DNA from: Dipetalonema caudispina
Lineage: Eukaryota > Nematoda > Chromadorea > Rhabditida > Onchocercidae
Assembly (NCBI GenBank): GCA_013365325.1
Contig: JABVXV010000018.1
Location: 372,001-436,000 of the forward strand
Direction: 5' to 3'
DNA: 64,000 bases
Shown here: one piece after another, positions 1 to 12,913 of the stretch
Position numbering within the stretch: the first letter of the stretch is position 1
Layout of the letters: each line of letters starts with the position of its first letter
Made by a program: the position numbers and the translations under genes
Notes under the pieces: generated by a model
The model's database searches: none
Told to the model about the DNA's origin: nothing
Seen by the model: the letters and a program-made list of their open reading frames with translations, nothing else

Positions 1-1205
1 ATAATCGTTACAGAAGAATATATAGGTTACGGTGAATTACTTTTTTCCAAACATACGAATTCTTGAATCTAGAACCAGAATTCTTGATCCCTAGATGTAA
101 AACTTACTCATTCCCCTGACGATATATTGCAGCTACAGTTTTACCTTGAAACATGTGGGTTCGCTTAGAATTAACACTTCTCTTTTTTTGTAGGAAGCGT
201 GATATTAATCAATGGAATTATCACAAAAACCTGACACAACTCACTGGTCGATTGAGAACATAGAAGTCATTCAGCTATGTTATGTTACTGACAGTTAGTA
301 CTGTGCGCACAGGAAATATTTCCTCAATTTCCTGATAACAATATCTCGAAAAATTCAAAGAAGTTTGGAGAAACACTTTTTTAGCCATAACAGAGCAGAA
401 TGCAATGAATTTACTAGAATTTAGATCTATATCAACAAGAAAATCCAGAAATCGATCGTCTACCTTTACAGGAAAATTTACCTGAAAATTTGAAAGAACC
501 GAAACAAAATCTTTTCTTTTGCTGACAGCTGCAATCACCAAAATTTGCTTTTCGTTCCAGAAATTTGTATGAAACTTATAGATAATAGTGTCTTGATAGC
601 TTCTGATTAAATCGAGATTGATTATTCAACGTAGATCTGAATTCTATTCGGAGACGAAAGAATTTTTATTTATGATACAATACATTTAATAATATTTCTC
701 CCGTAGATATATTCCTCAGCCAATAATAACCGACTGCATAGCGAGGGACATTTTATACAACGGATATATCAGTAATCCATGCAAAACAACGACAAAAAGA
801 TGAGATCAGCAACGAGATACGCACATGTATGATTATCTTAGTTCATAGTGGCGTAAATGAAATTTTAGTTCACCGCAGTGCTTAAATCGCACGAGGCGAT
901 AAAAAACATTTCGAAAACAACGGAAATTTAAAAATTTAATTACAGGAATATCAAATATTAGCTTTGCGCAAAAAAAATTTAACACTTGTCGACTAAATTA
1001 AGATGAAATAAATTTCGTACGTGCTCCATAAAAGTGTCAGAATTCCAAAAGGAAAAAAAATCCAGTTTTATTCTGAGAAAAATACCGCGAATCTCTTCCT
1101 CCCATTTCGAAATTGTGAAGGATTTATATTAAAATACATAACACAACGTCAATAGAATTAGGTTTTCATTAAAGCAATGGAAAGCTTGATTTGTACAGAA
1201 TAAAA
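1..1205. other. Intergenic, downstream of PLD gene
   Basis: AT-rich sequence with no exon I can support. It includes the 3' flank of the minus-strand phospholipase D gene. A TTTATT near 1065, which reads AATAAA on the minus strand, could serve as its poly(A) signal. The short reading frame at 275-541 on the minus strand has no family resemblance and no matching splice partners. Confidence 0.5.
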
Positions 1206-4200
1206 CTAAGCTGAAATTTTCTCTAACAAAAATTCCCTGATAGTTTTAGCATATTTAGATGTCCAATCTCTCATGAAAATTGCATTTGACGAATTAACAA
1301 GTGATGGAGAAGTGAAAGAAATTCCAACACCAGCGCTACTGATAAAGTAATCGCCTGCCCAGTTTGATGTACCTGAAAAAAGAAAAAGATTAATTAACTA
1401 AGACGTGATTCAGCCTTGTCAGATACAATTCAAGTCAAGGAACTCACCAAAATAAGCGATCTTCTCCGTAACCATGTATTTATTATGATTCACAAGAGTA
1501 TGCGGGATTTCTCCGTGGGATGGGTCTACTGGAATCGTGAATAACTTCTGCAAAAATTTTTGAATTTGAGTTAATGAGACAGAAAATTCAAAGACCTTAT
1601 TTAAAATTGTTAATGCAATCTCCCACACAAAAATATATGAAAATTTCAAAGAAACAGCCTCTAATTATTCTTTTTGATAATCAATAAACGCAGACTTCAC
1701 TGCAGATGATCAACATGATATTGGCGTTAGGATTATTTCTATTAGTAAAATGAAAACAGGATCAATTATAATTAAATCTTGTGATGGAGATGTAAGTGAA
1801 CAAATATAGATAAAGTTAATAACTCTGCTAAACTGCTTACCACTTCGATTTTTCCAGAATGGTTCGCTATTTTTGGCATACCACCGTTAATTTCAAGCAG
1901 TGATTTCAAGAAATGAATCATTTGGGGTAGAGAATATTGCCAGTGACTCACCAGCAACCGAACGTTTACTCCACGATAAGCTGTTGCACGTATTGCATTG
2001 TCTAATTTTGGCCAATATCTGCAAAATTGTTGAATCTATCGCCAAATTATGAGTGCGAGTATTGAGAACTTCAACTTAAGAGTATTCAGTACTTGACTGC
2101 TGTTGGATGTCGAATGTACCGATGTTAAAATTTACAAGGTGACTGCTTCAGTACTCTCTGCCTCCAGAATGACTATAAGCTACTGCCAATGCAAAGGTAG
2201 TAAAAAGTTGCGTAAAAAAAGAGGAATAAATGCCTTTTTTTTACTTCTAGTTTTATCTCCTATCTTTCATCAATGCTGAAACCAAAACTAAACTACTACT
2301 CACCTTCATATGATCTTAACATTTATCCCTACCTCTTTCATCCCTTAACTTTTTCCTCCTGAAAAAACTTCTAAAAGAAACGAACACTGCCCTGCATTTT
2401 CTTAATCTTCTTCACTTTCCTCACCATAGGCATTACACTATAGGAAGAAGGAGTACTAAAAGTCAATAGTATAAAATTTCCAAAGGAAGGAAGAAATGGA
2501 AAATGGAAGTTTTGGGCAAATGGATATTCGAAATCATGCAAGAAAGTAATCATATCTCTCGTCTACCAAAAGTTAAAACTTGTTATTTTAATCGTTATTC
2601 TATCTTAGTAGCATACTTTTAATATGATTCCAGTCGAAGAAGTAAGGTTTTGAAAACTAGAAACTAACGTATTATTATTAGAAGTCCTATAAATGGTTGC
2701 AGGCATGTAATCCATGACCGATATATGGACAAATTCGTGTGCATTATCCATTACTGCAATGATTGCATCACAATCATCTTCACGTCCTTTCGCACTAAAC
2801 TGACGTGGAGAACTCTAAATAAAACATGAACAGTTACTAAATGATAAATATTTTGATGTTTTTCATTTCATGGTAGAGAAGTAAACGACAGACAAGCTGC
2901 TGGGACCACATGTTCGTGGATGCATAAATTTTGAATTAATCCCCAAGCTTATAGAAAAAGATTCAAGATAATAAACAGGAATGTTGAGTCATTCAGTTCA
3001 TTTTGGCTCTAATAGCGGTGCAGTCGAAGATTCTTTCAAAATACATTATACTTAAACGTAGCAGCATTCTATTTAATGTTACACAGCTACTAGACTACTC
3101 CCGTAGATTCAAGACGAAGCATTTACCAACAATTATTAGAAGGACAATAAGAAAGCGTACCGATATGAATACACTGGCATCTTTAGCATTAAGAAGTTTA
3201 AGTGGATGTGAAAAATTGAAATAAGTTCTTAGATTCAATGGCCATTTATATGGAATTTTTGCTTCGCTAACTCCAAGCCGCCAATAAACACTGAAGATTT
3301 TATATAAGTCATTTGCTATGCAAGTGCAGTTCCAAATTACAACGCCTAGCTCTTTGACCTGAAAAAAATTTTTTCATCGAAATCGATAACCAAACTATTT
3401 CCCTGAATAACTGTTTAAGATATGGGGCTGTCATAGTTTTTCTTTTCTTTCTGTCCTTGAAATACTGATCATTCATTCATTGAAGGTTTCTTAGATCTTC
3501 AATTTTCAGTTCGAAAGAAAAATTTTTCCAGTAACGCAGAAAAATCGAAGAAAAAACTTTTCAATAACAAAAGATACTGCGCAATCACCTCTGTAAGAGA
3601 TTTCCAGTCCATATTAGCTGATCCAATATAAACATGTCGAGAATCAACAATCCAGAATTTGGCATGAAGAACACCATTATCGCCCAGCAGTTTCGGCATA
3701 TCTAGACTTCGCACAGTTGCAAAACCTATAACAAACGGAGATGAAGATTACCGAACTTATCCAACAATTCAATGACGTATAATTCGTGATAGCAGCATGA
3801 TGTTTTCATTCAGCCGCAGCTTGTTAATCGTAAAGGGAAAATGCGAAATACTAACAAAATAACTGCTCCTTTTATTAAACTGGATATGCATTATCGGCAT
3901 AACGGTCTTCCTGATCTTCTGATCAAAATTTTAGAACATGTCACTTTTACATGGAATTGGGAACTTCTCGCTCATTCAAATCATAAAATGGTGCCAGAAT
4001 TTTTACAGGAATAAAGATTTAAAATTAGAAACGAGGGATTGAAAATTCAAAAAAGAGACTTTACATAAAGTTTGAACTACAGACCGCGAACAGATAGAGC
4101 TCTAGAATTCGAATTCCAAATTCAATGGTTACGTTCACGTTTAGAAACTCCAGCATTCATAACATGAAAACTTATCAGTACTTAAATAAGCATTTAAATC

Positions 4201-6220
4201 TTACCATGCTCAGCAAAATAGTTCGAATCACGCTGTGGAAATGCTGCGGTTGGTTGACTTTGTGCTATTCGTATCTATAACAGACAGAAAGAACTATTTA
4301 TACTGGTACAAATTCCCATCAATGCTGCATGTAAAATGATAATTAAAATTTTAATGTTGTATAGAAGTAGCTGCTGAAGATTACTACAGTAGATAGAATG
4401 AGAAATACTGTCCTAAAAAAACATAAAACTAAGATGAAAATAAAAAAGGAGCTAACCCGAACACCACGCTCAGCAGCTGTGATAAATCTTTTGAATGTAT
4501 CATTTCCCTGCAAAAAAAGGAACTCTGCAAATAATTAATGAAGTATATCTCTATCAACCAATCCCGTCAACATGAGACCGGATCCCTCATTCGGTTTTGT
4601 GCTTTTGTTAAGGCTGCATGATTAACACAGAGATAAGAACTGCTTGGTCATCCCAAATGTGATAATATCGTGGATATTTTACTCGACAAATCCGATAAAA
4701 AGTGTGGGCCTGATATCACGGAAAGTATGTATTAGAAAAGTTCGCGTATTAGCACAAAAAAATTAATTGAAAAAAAAATTACTTTCCAAATTAACTCGAG
4801 TAATCAGCTGGTATTTAAGAAATTTCCGTATAAAGTATACATTTGGAGTTACCTGCCAAGAGGTTGGATGTGCTACAGGATCTCGAAGATTCCAATAGAA
4901 AGACGCAACATCAACTGAAACTTGTGCATTATCCAACAACTGTTTCCAGACTTCGTAAGTTGACGAACTGGTAAGGCTACTGTTGTCATAAACTAAAACC
5001 GATGGTATAGTTTCAACCAGCTGCACTCTGAAATGATCTACTGTTCAAGAATGTGGACTGTCAACTAACAAATACATGTCCTTACTATTCGATCTTGTTT
5101 GCAGAAAGAAACTGAAGTGTAAGAGCCCTTAGGAATCAAATACGAGTGCAAACAGAATTCTGAGTAAAGGCAAAGAGCATATTAGTTGCTGCTTGACAAT
5201 CATAGCTGAAGTGGTAAGTTTATGATATTGTAGCGAGATGATTAGTGCTTACTACCAAATCCTGAAGCTAAACGGTGTTTACACTAGTATTTATATGGAA
5301 CAATAATTATCTTCCGGAAGCTTTTTTCTTGTACTACCGCTCTTTTAGTTTCTCAATTAAGAGGACGTTTAAGATACTAATGCCTACATTAGCATCTTAA
5401 ATCTTTTCTTAGAAAAACGATCAAAATGCTTGTGATCTCTTATTTTGTAGTCCAACTTTTCATTAATTTCTTTATCAACTCTAACAACAATTCGGTAATG
5501 GCTAAGAGGTCGAGTATGTACTAATCAAAAATGCAAAAGCCCAACCCTTAAAAAGTAATGAAAAGCAAGCCTGCACTGATCGGCACAATAACCACTTCGA
5601 TCATAACGAATGGATGATGTATCAAAGCCATCTTCATTGAATAATGGGAAAAATACAATTAAAAATATGAATAGCGATATGATCGATACTGGAACACATG
5701 CTGGTTTGATGATACTGTGTTGACAACATTGCTCACTTTCTTCCTGGAAGGTCAAGAGGATTTATTTCTCAGCTTTGTCTGGAACACGATTTCATTATCG
5801 GAAGTAAACATGAGCCCATTTATTTACACACTGTTTTTATCCTTTTGAATTAGCACGTGCCAATTGTTTATTAAAGTTTACGGATCCAGTTATATATGAA
5901 GTAAAGAATATACAAAAGTCAGCTGTAACTATCACACAGCGATTAATACCGGCGAATAAATATGAATAAGTTGCGCTTATTATGTGGAATTACTTAATAA
6001 AGTTCGAAAGGTTAGTTATGGTATCACAGTCACAATAACTGCTGACGGTCAAGAATGAACAAGTCCTTATTGAACATCAGAAATGTAGCGATACCAATAT
6101 AACCATAGTTAATCTTTTAGTACTACCTTCGCAAAATTGTAAACATGAAGAAAGACAGACCTTTTCCAGAGCATATGAATTTATCTTTGTATCAAACAGA
6201 TCCATCTCAAAATTGGTCAT
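1206..6220 (-). CDS. PLD3/PLD4-type phospholipase D family protein
   Basis: Eleven exons give about 484 residues, close to the size of vertebrate PLD3. Exon 1 is 6220-6161 (starts MTNFEMDLF) and exon 2 is 5743-5571, with a single membrane segment at about residues 37-55 ([12 protein letters not shown]), so type II topology. Exon 3 is 5027-4853 and contains VASFYWNL. Further exons lie near 4507-4457, 4275-4205, 3725-3590, 3360-3163, 2815-2668, 2020-1842, 1550-1447 and 1372-1206. The first HKD motif is [20 protein letters not shown] near residue 196. The second is [10 protein letters not shown] near residue 417, followed by [10 protein letters not shown], as in PLD3/4. The vertebrate members are lysosomal 5' exonucleases acting on single-stranded nucleic acid and have also been linked to lysosomal lipid synthesis; the same role here is inference. 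The family CxxxC after the membrane segment (CADQC) is kept only if exon 2 uses a GC donor. The acceptor at 6241 just before the start could be cis or trans. Confidence 0.9.
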
Positions 6221-6491
6221 ATCGGCACGACCATCTTGGGTCTGAAACTTGAGTTTTACAAATGATTTGACGAACAGAAATAAGTGAATTGATATATTAC
6301 CTAGGTATTCTGTAACTTGGTATATGCTGATTTTACGCCTATGTATCATGGAAATATTTTGTGAGTTATATATAATACCATGTGTAGAAATGTTAAAATT
6401 TACATTAATTGTGAAAGTAATATGCTTTCGAAATTGCCAAAATAATCTTCTCTGCAATCTATTCAACAATTTTTTACAGTTCGCATATTAC

Positions 6492-6514
6492 ATATATATA
6501 TATATATATATATA
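6492..6514. repeat. (TA)n microsatellite
   Basis: Uninterrupted TA dinucleotide run just upstream of the phospholipase D gene. Confidence 0.95.
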
Positions 6515-6982
6515 CATGGAGTTCTCCGAGCAACTTTACTTTTTTCTTTGGAAATTAAGACTAAATTTCTAGCTAAATAGAAGTATATAGCATGAATGTG
6601 CTACCTCTTTTTTCTTATTAAACAGAAAGTTTGAAATGTAAACAACCGCCTACTACTACAAATATTTGTTCAAAAATCTTGTGAAACTTTTGAAAAATGA
6701 ATTAATACAAACAAATGCCTAATAATCTTGATGGAAAAGAAATGTTTGTAAAAATGAATGAAATTTGTAACAAGTGAATCTTCCTAAATTCTACTTCAAA
6801 AGTACAACAACTTTTAGCAAATTGAACTGTTCATTCAAAAATGAAAATAGAAAATTGAAAAGAAGAAAAAAACTCACCTCTCCAATAGGTATCATTGCAA
6901 GATTTCACTCTCTCATTCAACAAACCAACTTTTCTACGATGCAAATATATACGTTCCTCATTCTTACTCCATATGCTTCATA

Positions 6983-7140
6983 TCTGTCTGTCTGTCTGTC
7001 TGTCTGTCTCTGTGTATGTATGTGTGTGACAAGTCAGGGAGTCACAATGCAGAAATTACAGAATGAGGAGGATTTGCGTACGGGATGAGGGAACAAAATA
7101 GAGAGAGAGGGAGAGAGAGAGAGAGAGAGCGAGGGAGGGA
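6983..7140. repeat. TCTG/TG run followed by GA-rich tract
   Basis: A tetranucleotide TCTG array at 6983-7009 grades into a TG-rich stretch up to 7028. After about 70 bases comes a purine-only GA tract at 7101-7140. The two tracts are compositionally opposite on the plus strand. Confidence 0.9.
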
Positions 7141-7955
7141 ATTTCTTAATGTATGATTGATTAATGAGGGTGAGTAACCTTGTTATATCTATCCTAGGCT
7201 AGAGAGAGAAGAATTGTATCAGGCAATAAAGTTGGATTGAATTCAAATTCCTAATTTAAATAAGGATTCCTAGGAAGTCTCCTTTAACACTACATAATTT
7301 AATTACTTGTATAAAAATGTGCTAATGATGACCAGGCATTTAAAAGAATGAAGGTTAGCTTGAAAGAAAAAACTATAAATTAGCATGCGCTTGATGGGTA
7401 GACAATTGTTAGCCAAGATGGATATTGGCCATGAAAAATTGTGTACACAAAAGACTCTAAAACGATTGGTAACATAGGTCAACATAGGACAAGTGTTATA
7501 CAAACAAAAAAGTTACTGAATGGATAAGGAAAAAATTCCGAATTTAATTTGAGAAGCTCCCATAACAGTTTTCATTGCAAACAGCCAAGTATCACAGGAC
7601 AAAGTTAGCGAACTTGATACCTCGTACACGTAATAAGTCTCGCGTACGTCAGTGTAATCCTTTTTAGAAGATGTATTGAAACGTTTGCAAGAAAATACAA
7701 GTATTATAAATATTTTTATAAACCTGGCTTAAATTTACTAATTAAGGAATTAATCAACATCCCTTACTTAACAAATCTCTAGGCCTAAACCATAAGAAAT
7801 TTTCTAACAATTATATTAACAGAACTAATTGTCCAATCATCTCAGATTTAATCAACTTAGATATCAGATCGCAAACTTGACAGAATTTGGCGAAGACAAA
7901 TGCTTTTTTCATTTACTCAAATCAAAGAAGTAAGCTTAAATATTACTCATGCCGT

Positions 7956-8006
7956 AAATGTAATCAAAATTAAGATTTTCTTAAAATCTTAATTTTGATT
8001 ACATTT
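7956..8006. repeat. Perfect 24-bp inverted repeat, 3-nt spacer
   Basis: The left arm 7956-7979 and right arm 7983-8006 are exact reverse complements, separated only by CTT. The arms are AT-rich. As RNA this would fold into a 51-nt hairpin with no mismatch; as DNA it is a near-palindrome able to extrude a cruciform. No coding sequence overlaps it. Confidence 0.95.
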
Positions 8007-8435
8007 TTTTCTGATTTTTAAAAACATATCAATTGCAAGAATAATGAGAAAAAATGTGTGAATTTAAAGTTGTGCATACCTATTGGTTAATTACTTCCCA
8101 TAAAAAAATTAATTGAATAAGTTTAAAATGAAATGTGAAATATTGCTCAACACCAAAGACGACAAGTGATATGATATTCCTTCTATCGATGATGATATAC
8201 TGTAAATGTTACCTGTATTATGACGATATTAAAAAAAAAACCTTATAGATGTATAATAATTTGAAAGAACAAACTCCTCTAACCCTTACTATTTTAATGT
8301 CCTATTTTGTTTAACAATCTGCTCCCTAAAAATTGTTTCAAAAAGAAAAAGAAATATATTTGATGAAGAAATATGCAGGTGTTTTTTTTCCGTGTCTTTT
8401 TACCGGATTATAATATAAATACCCAAGTAATGAAG

Positions 8436-8457
8436 TTTTTTTTTTTTTTTTTTTTTT
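8436..8457. repeat. Poly(T) tract
   Basis: A run of 22 T residues, which would be poly(A) on the minus strand. No retroelement body is seen beside it. Confidence 0.9.
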
Positions 8458-10782
8458 CCTTTCATCAGCTATAACATAACCATAACAACGGATAGAACAC
8501 CTCACAGCAATCAATAAGTAAAATTAAATTTTTATAGTCAAATCTTTAAAGTGAAATTAAATTTACATAGTTAGGTTTTATGATATCTATATAAAATCTG
8601 AAAGAATTGTCCATTATCTTCAGTTAAGTCTAACTATGGGATTGCACCACTTTGGCAATAAAACAGTAAAGTGATGAAATGTTCATTTTTATCCCTCAGA
8701 TCGATTATCGTTGCAGTCAAATTTGTAATTTTCAGGATTCTAAAGCATACTTACAAATTATTTAACGGACAACATTCATCTAGAAAATGCAGCATTTTTT
8801 CGATTGGTTGTCATCTCATTTTTTTGTAATACTTTTCCTAAAGGTAACAAATTAAATGAACAAAACACATATTTGGTTTTGTTCCTTTGTACGTCCATAA
8901 CAACGGATAAACTTCTTTAAAACTTATATTACTTTTTAATTTCAAAACAATTAATTTCACTCGTCGATATGTCTATGAATAAATTGATAGTGAACCCTAA
9001 GGTAATTTTATTGAGGTTCCTCCAGCAACCTTATCACCCTGAAGATATATATGAAAACAACAATCATGCCATATTAAAATCACAATGAACTGATCGAATG
9101 ATGGAAGTTTAAAAATAAATGGCCCTTATTACAGAAGAATAACTAATATATATCTGAATATGAGATGATTGTGAAAAATGCCAGATGGATATTTATTCTC
9201 GACAAAAATGTGTAGCCACATGTTGCTTTCTCAGCCAATTACCAACAGTAACAGATATTCATCACGATATTATGTACATTTCTTTCATCTCTCTCTTTGA
9301 TCCCCCGAAAAAAGTCAATTGTGCATTTCTAGTAACGCTATTCTAAATTCCCAGCGATAACAGATAACAATTCCCCTCCTCTTCATTTGAAATCTTTCAC
9401 AGCGCCAGAACATCAACGGAATGACCCTTTTCTAATTAACTGACCAATAAAAATAGCAAAAATTGAGTTCAGTCAGAACTACGCCACGCAAACCAATGCA
9501 AGTTCGTTCTCGAGAATAATTGATGGTACTGCTGCGATATGTAAAGATATCATTTAAGAAAGTACAAGTGATAAATGTATCATTCAAATGTTATCGCAAA
9601 GTATCGACTTTAACAGCATGCTGTGAAGTAAAAACTTGCATACTACGCCGTGAAAACCTCAACTGTCATACCTCAAAAAGGATATATTACATCTAACAAT
9701 TCAATCACTTAATTTAATTTAATAATTTAATGTTTCTCAGTTGCCTCTTAATAACTTAATGTGATCATATCCATGAAGCAACTGTGCAAATAACATACGT
9801 GTGTATGTTAATTCATGCAGAACAGTCGGAATCTCTTTGTTTCCACAGTTGTCACCAATCAAATTAAAACTAACCTCCCATGCTGTTGTCATTCCGCACC
9901 CTTTAATATTTTCTTTTCTTTCGCACAATCAGCAGATGACTGCGACTCAGTTTTGATGCATCATTGAATGCTCTTCACCGGAGCAAAATTCTAGGAATAC
10001 TTATACTCATCACGAGTTAAAATAAATTCGTATTAATCAAAACAATGCCATAATTATCGTATCAAATAGTAAATGAAACGCGCCGCATAACAAACCAAAA
10101 CGGAACATACGAAATCGAAAAGAATGTCACATTAATTGACAAAGTAGAAAAAAGTATAGTAACGAGATCAACAAAATCTCATCTTGTATTGAAATTTATA
10201 GTTCCAACCAGCAAAATTTGCGATCCCTGCTAACAGAGTTATGATATGGTAAATTCTGTAAGAGGTTCGTTCGCAAAAAATGCTGCCAAATAAGCTCGAA
10301 TTCAACAGCAGATATTACGAATTATACCAGAATTGTAAGAAGCATAATAGGACAAACATACTAGAGCAATGGGTGAATCTTTCTCGAATTCATGATGGTT
10401 ATCGTAATTAAAACAGTCCTTGGATACGCAACACACCCATAAATGCTTCTGATAAAAGGATATAGTTTGCAAGTAAAAGAAAAAACCCAATATTCACACA
10501 AATCGAATCGAAAATGCTGGAAAAGATGATATTGAGGAAGTCCCAGAAACACCCATTAACCACTACTTTAACCAATCAGTATAAAATGCCCCTACAATGG
10601 CCCAACAGAAGTCAAAAATATCTCCAAGAAACCCTTAGCTGCGAGATACGAAACATTCTGAACTTTGGTTCCCATTTCCCTTATATATCATCTACTTTTG
10701 GCTATAACCAAACTTGATACCCCTATATCACTCCAGCAAATTCGACGTTTCTCTTCGTTTCCTATCTTTAAAACTATCACTA

Positions 10783-10833
10783 GCGGTCAGTACCTTTGCG
10801 CAGTTGTTGGGCAACTGCGCATGAAATGACCGC
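10783..10833. other. GC-rich two-part hairpin of unknown role
   Basis: Two nested perfect stems: 10783-10789 pairs with 10827-10833 (7 bp, GCGGTCA/TGACCGC), and 10797-10806 pairs with 10812-10821 (10 bp, TGCGCAGTTG/CAACTGCGCA). They are separated by an asymmetric internal loop (7 nt GTACCTT against 5 nt TGAAA), and the apical loop is TTGGG. The element stands out because the surrounding DNA is strongly AT-rich. It matches no tRNA, snRNA or SECIS pattern I know. It could be a structured noncoding RNA, a cruciform, or chance. Confidence 0.6.
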
Positions 10834-12801
10834 CGGTGCATGCATCAATCATCCCATGAATCTCTAACTTCTACATCCAGATACCAAATTTCAAGGGAAA
10901 GTGATTATTTCTCGATAAATCATTTCCACATATGGAAATCGAAAGAGAACGTTCTATTCATAAAATTTCTTTGATGTTTGTTACCAAGCAATAAATCTCC
11001 GTAATTTCGAGGCCAAATACATCGCCAACATATAAGCCACGTCTCTCAATCGTAAATATAGAAGCCACGTTGTTAACAATGAATAACGCTGAATAGTTAC
11101 TTTTCCTTGCCTTTATGACATAATAACGAATGGAGAAAATGCGTAAGAACTGGCTCAAAAAATTGCTTCTGTAATTGAAAAGTAATTGCGAATGGAAAAT
11201 GATCTACACTTTAGAATGCGCCATTAATAATAGTCAGGAGAAAAACTCACAAATAACAAAGAATAAAACGGACATAGCATAATAGGAACGAATGCCAAAA
11301 CTTATTTTCCTGACCACTAAATTTTCCCTACAAAATGTATTCTCAACAACGAAAGCAGTAACAGGACACAAACTGGTGACGAAGAGAAGTTGAAATTTCA
11401 AGATACATCATTGATAAATCAGTTCCAAACAACATCGAAAAAACAATTACAAGTGATATTTTATATACAGTAAAAATCTTTTTTAAGGACATTCAAAATA
11501 ATAAGGAAATTCTACGGCATATATTCTAAAGAATGAATGAGAGAAAGAAAAGACACGAGCCTCTAAGAAAAGCGGACTAAGGAGAGAAAGAGGGGGAGGA
11601 AAAGATATTATTAAAACAGACAAACATGCACGCATGACTTAAATTACAACTGCTTTCCGCACAGAGGTAGATGAACATTCGAAAAAGAAGGAACTTTGCT
11701 AGTAACGATGATGGATAAGGGATGGCAACAGCTACATAAAATTTTGTGTTATGAGAAAAAGAAAAAAGCCAGGTAACACTACCGCGCGGTCTTTTCCTCC
11801 CCCACTAATACGCCACGATTATACTTTCACGATGCTGTAAAGGCAATGGATAATCAAATATTCCCTCAGGTGTGCTTCATATAATCGATTACTCCATTTG
11901 TTATGAATATACGTTAAAATTAACCAAGCAAACATCCAAAGTCAGTGCTAAATCTCCCTACGAAATGGGCGTTATACGAGTAGTTAAATAACAACATGAA
12001 TCTACTGAAAAGTCAAAATACTCTCCAAAATGAATAATAGCTGCGTTAGACACCACTGTTGCCCTAGTATACTAGTCATCAATTGTGCCCCTTCCACAAT
12101 TTTTTCGGAAAGTCTGAAAAATCCGAAAACATGACATCTTACAAAAAACTACCACATCACTTAATATAATAATAGCAGATCAAGTATGTTACTACCGCGG
12201 AAGGCATTCCATAGATTAATCCGATCCAATAAATGTTTCTTTGCAATCAATTGCTTAGTTTAGTCCTCACTAAGAGTAAAGAAACCAAAAAAAGAAAACT
12301 TCTAGAAAAAAAAACAGTACGCCTAATAAAAGTTACCTCTCTCCGGGAGGGCAGCAGTGGAATCATTTCATACAGCCATAAATCAGATTTCAAAAGTGAA
12401 GCAACGAGTTTAAAGAGTGAAGCTTACGAAACATGAGTGAAAATTGCGGCGTGATATACTTTGCGCCCTTCCAGTTATTTGACAAATGGAAACAAGAATG
12501 AAAATTTATGGTGAGCCTATACACAAAAACGAAAACATTTGCAAAACGAAGAATTGACCTGTAACAAATTCAACAATGTCATGTAGTCCCACATAAAATG
12601 ATGATGGCAATCAATTTATCAACTTCTCTTCATTCATTCGTCTCCTCCTGAAATAATTCGTTTGAGGTTTTTAGAAGATAGCAGTTTCTTTCTCGCAGTT
12701 ACTGTCCATATAATGATGAAAGAAACATAACCATGAAAATCCCCACAAATTAAATACGTTCGCGGACTCCACAAGTGTTTTTTTCCGATCTTAATTCTCA
12801 G

Positions 12802-12824
12802 ATATATATATATATATATATATA
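12802..12824. repeat. (TA)n microsatellite
   Basis: TA dinucleotide run just past the 3' end of the RG-rich nuclear protein gene. Confidence 0.9.
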
Positions 12825-12913
12825 GGCAATTCCTTTCCGAAGCAAAAAATAGAGCTACAAAAGCGATGGAAACATTATTGACCACAAAAATGCACGTATA
12901 AAAATATTACTGC

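Larger units (their letters stand above)
6221..12913. other. Gene-poor interval with simple repeats
   Basis: About 6.7 kb between the PLD 5' end and the 3' end of the RG-rich nuclear protein gene. I find no exon chain on either strand. It holds a TA run (6492-6514), a TCTG/TG run (6983-7028), a GA-rich run (7101-7140), a T run (8436-8457), a TA run (12802-12824), a perfect inverted repeat (7956-8006) and a GC-rich hairpin (10783-10833). The short open frames in it look random. Confidence 0.55.

Noticed and set aside
6077..6469. 130-codon minus-strand frame over the PLD 5' region
   Set aside because: Only the part 6161-6241 is a real exon; the rest reads through intron and upstream sequence.
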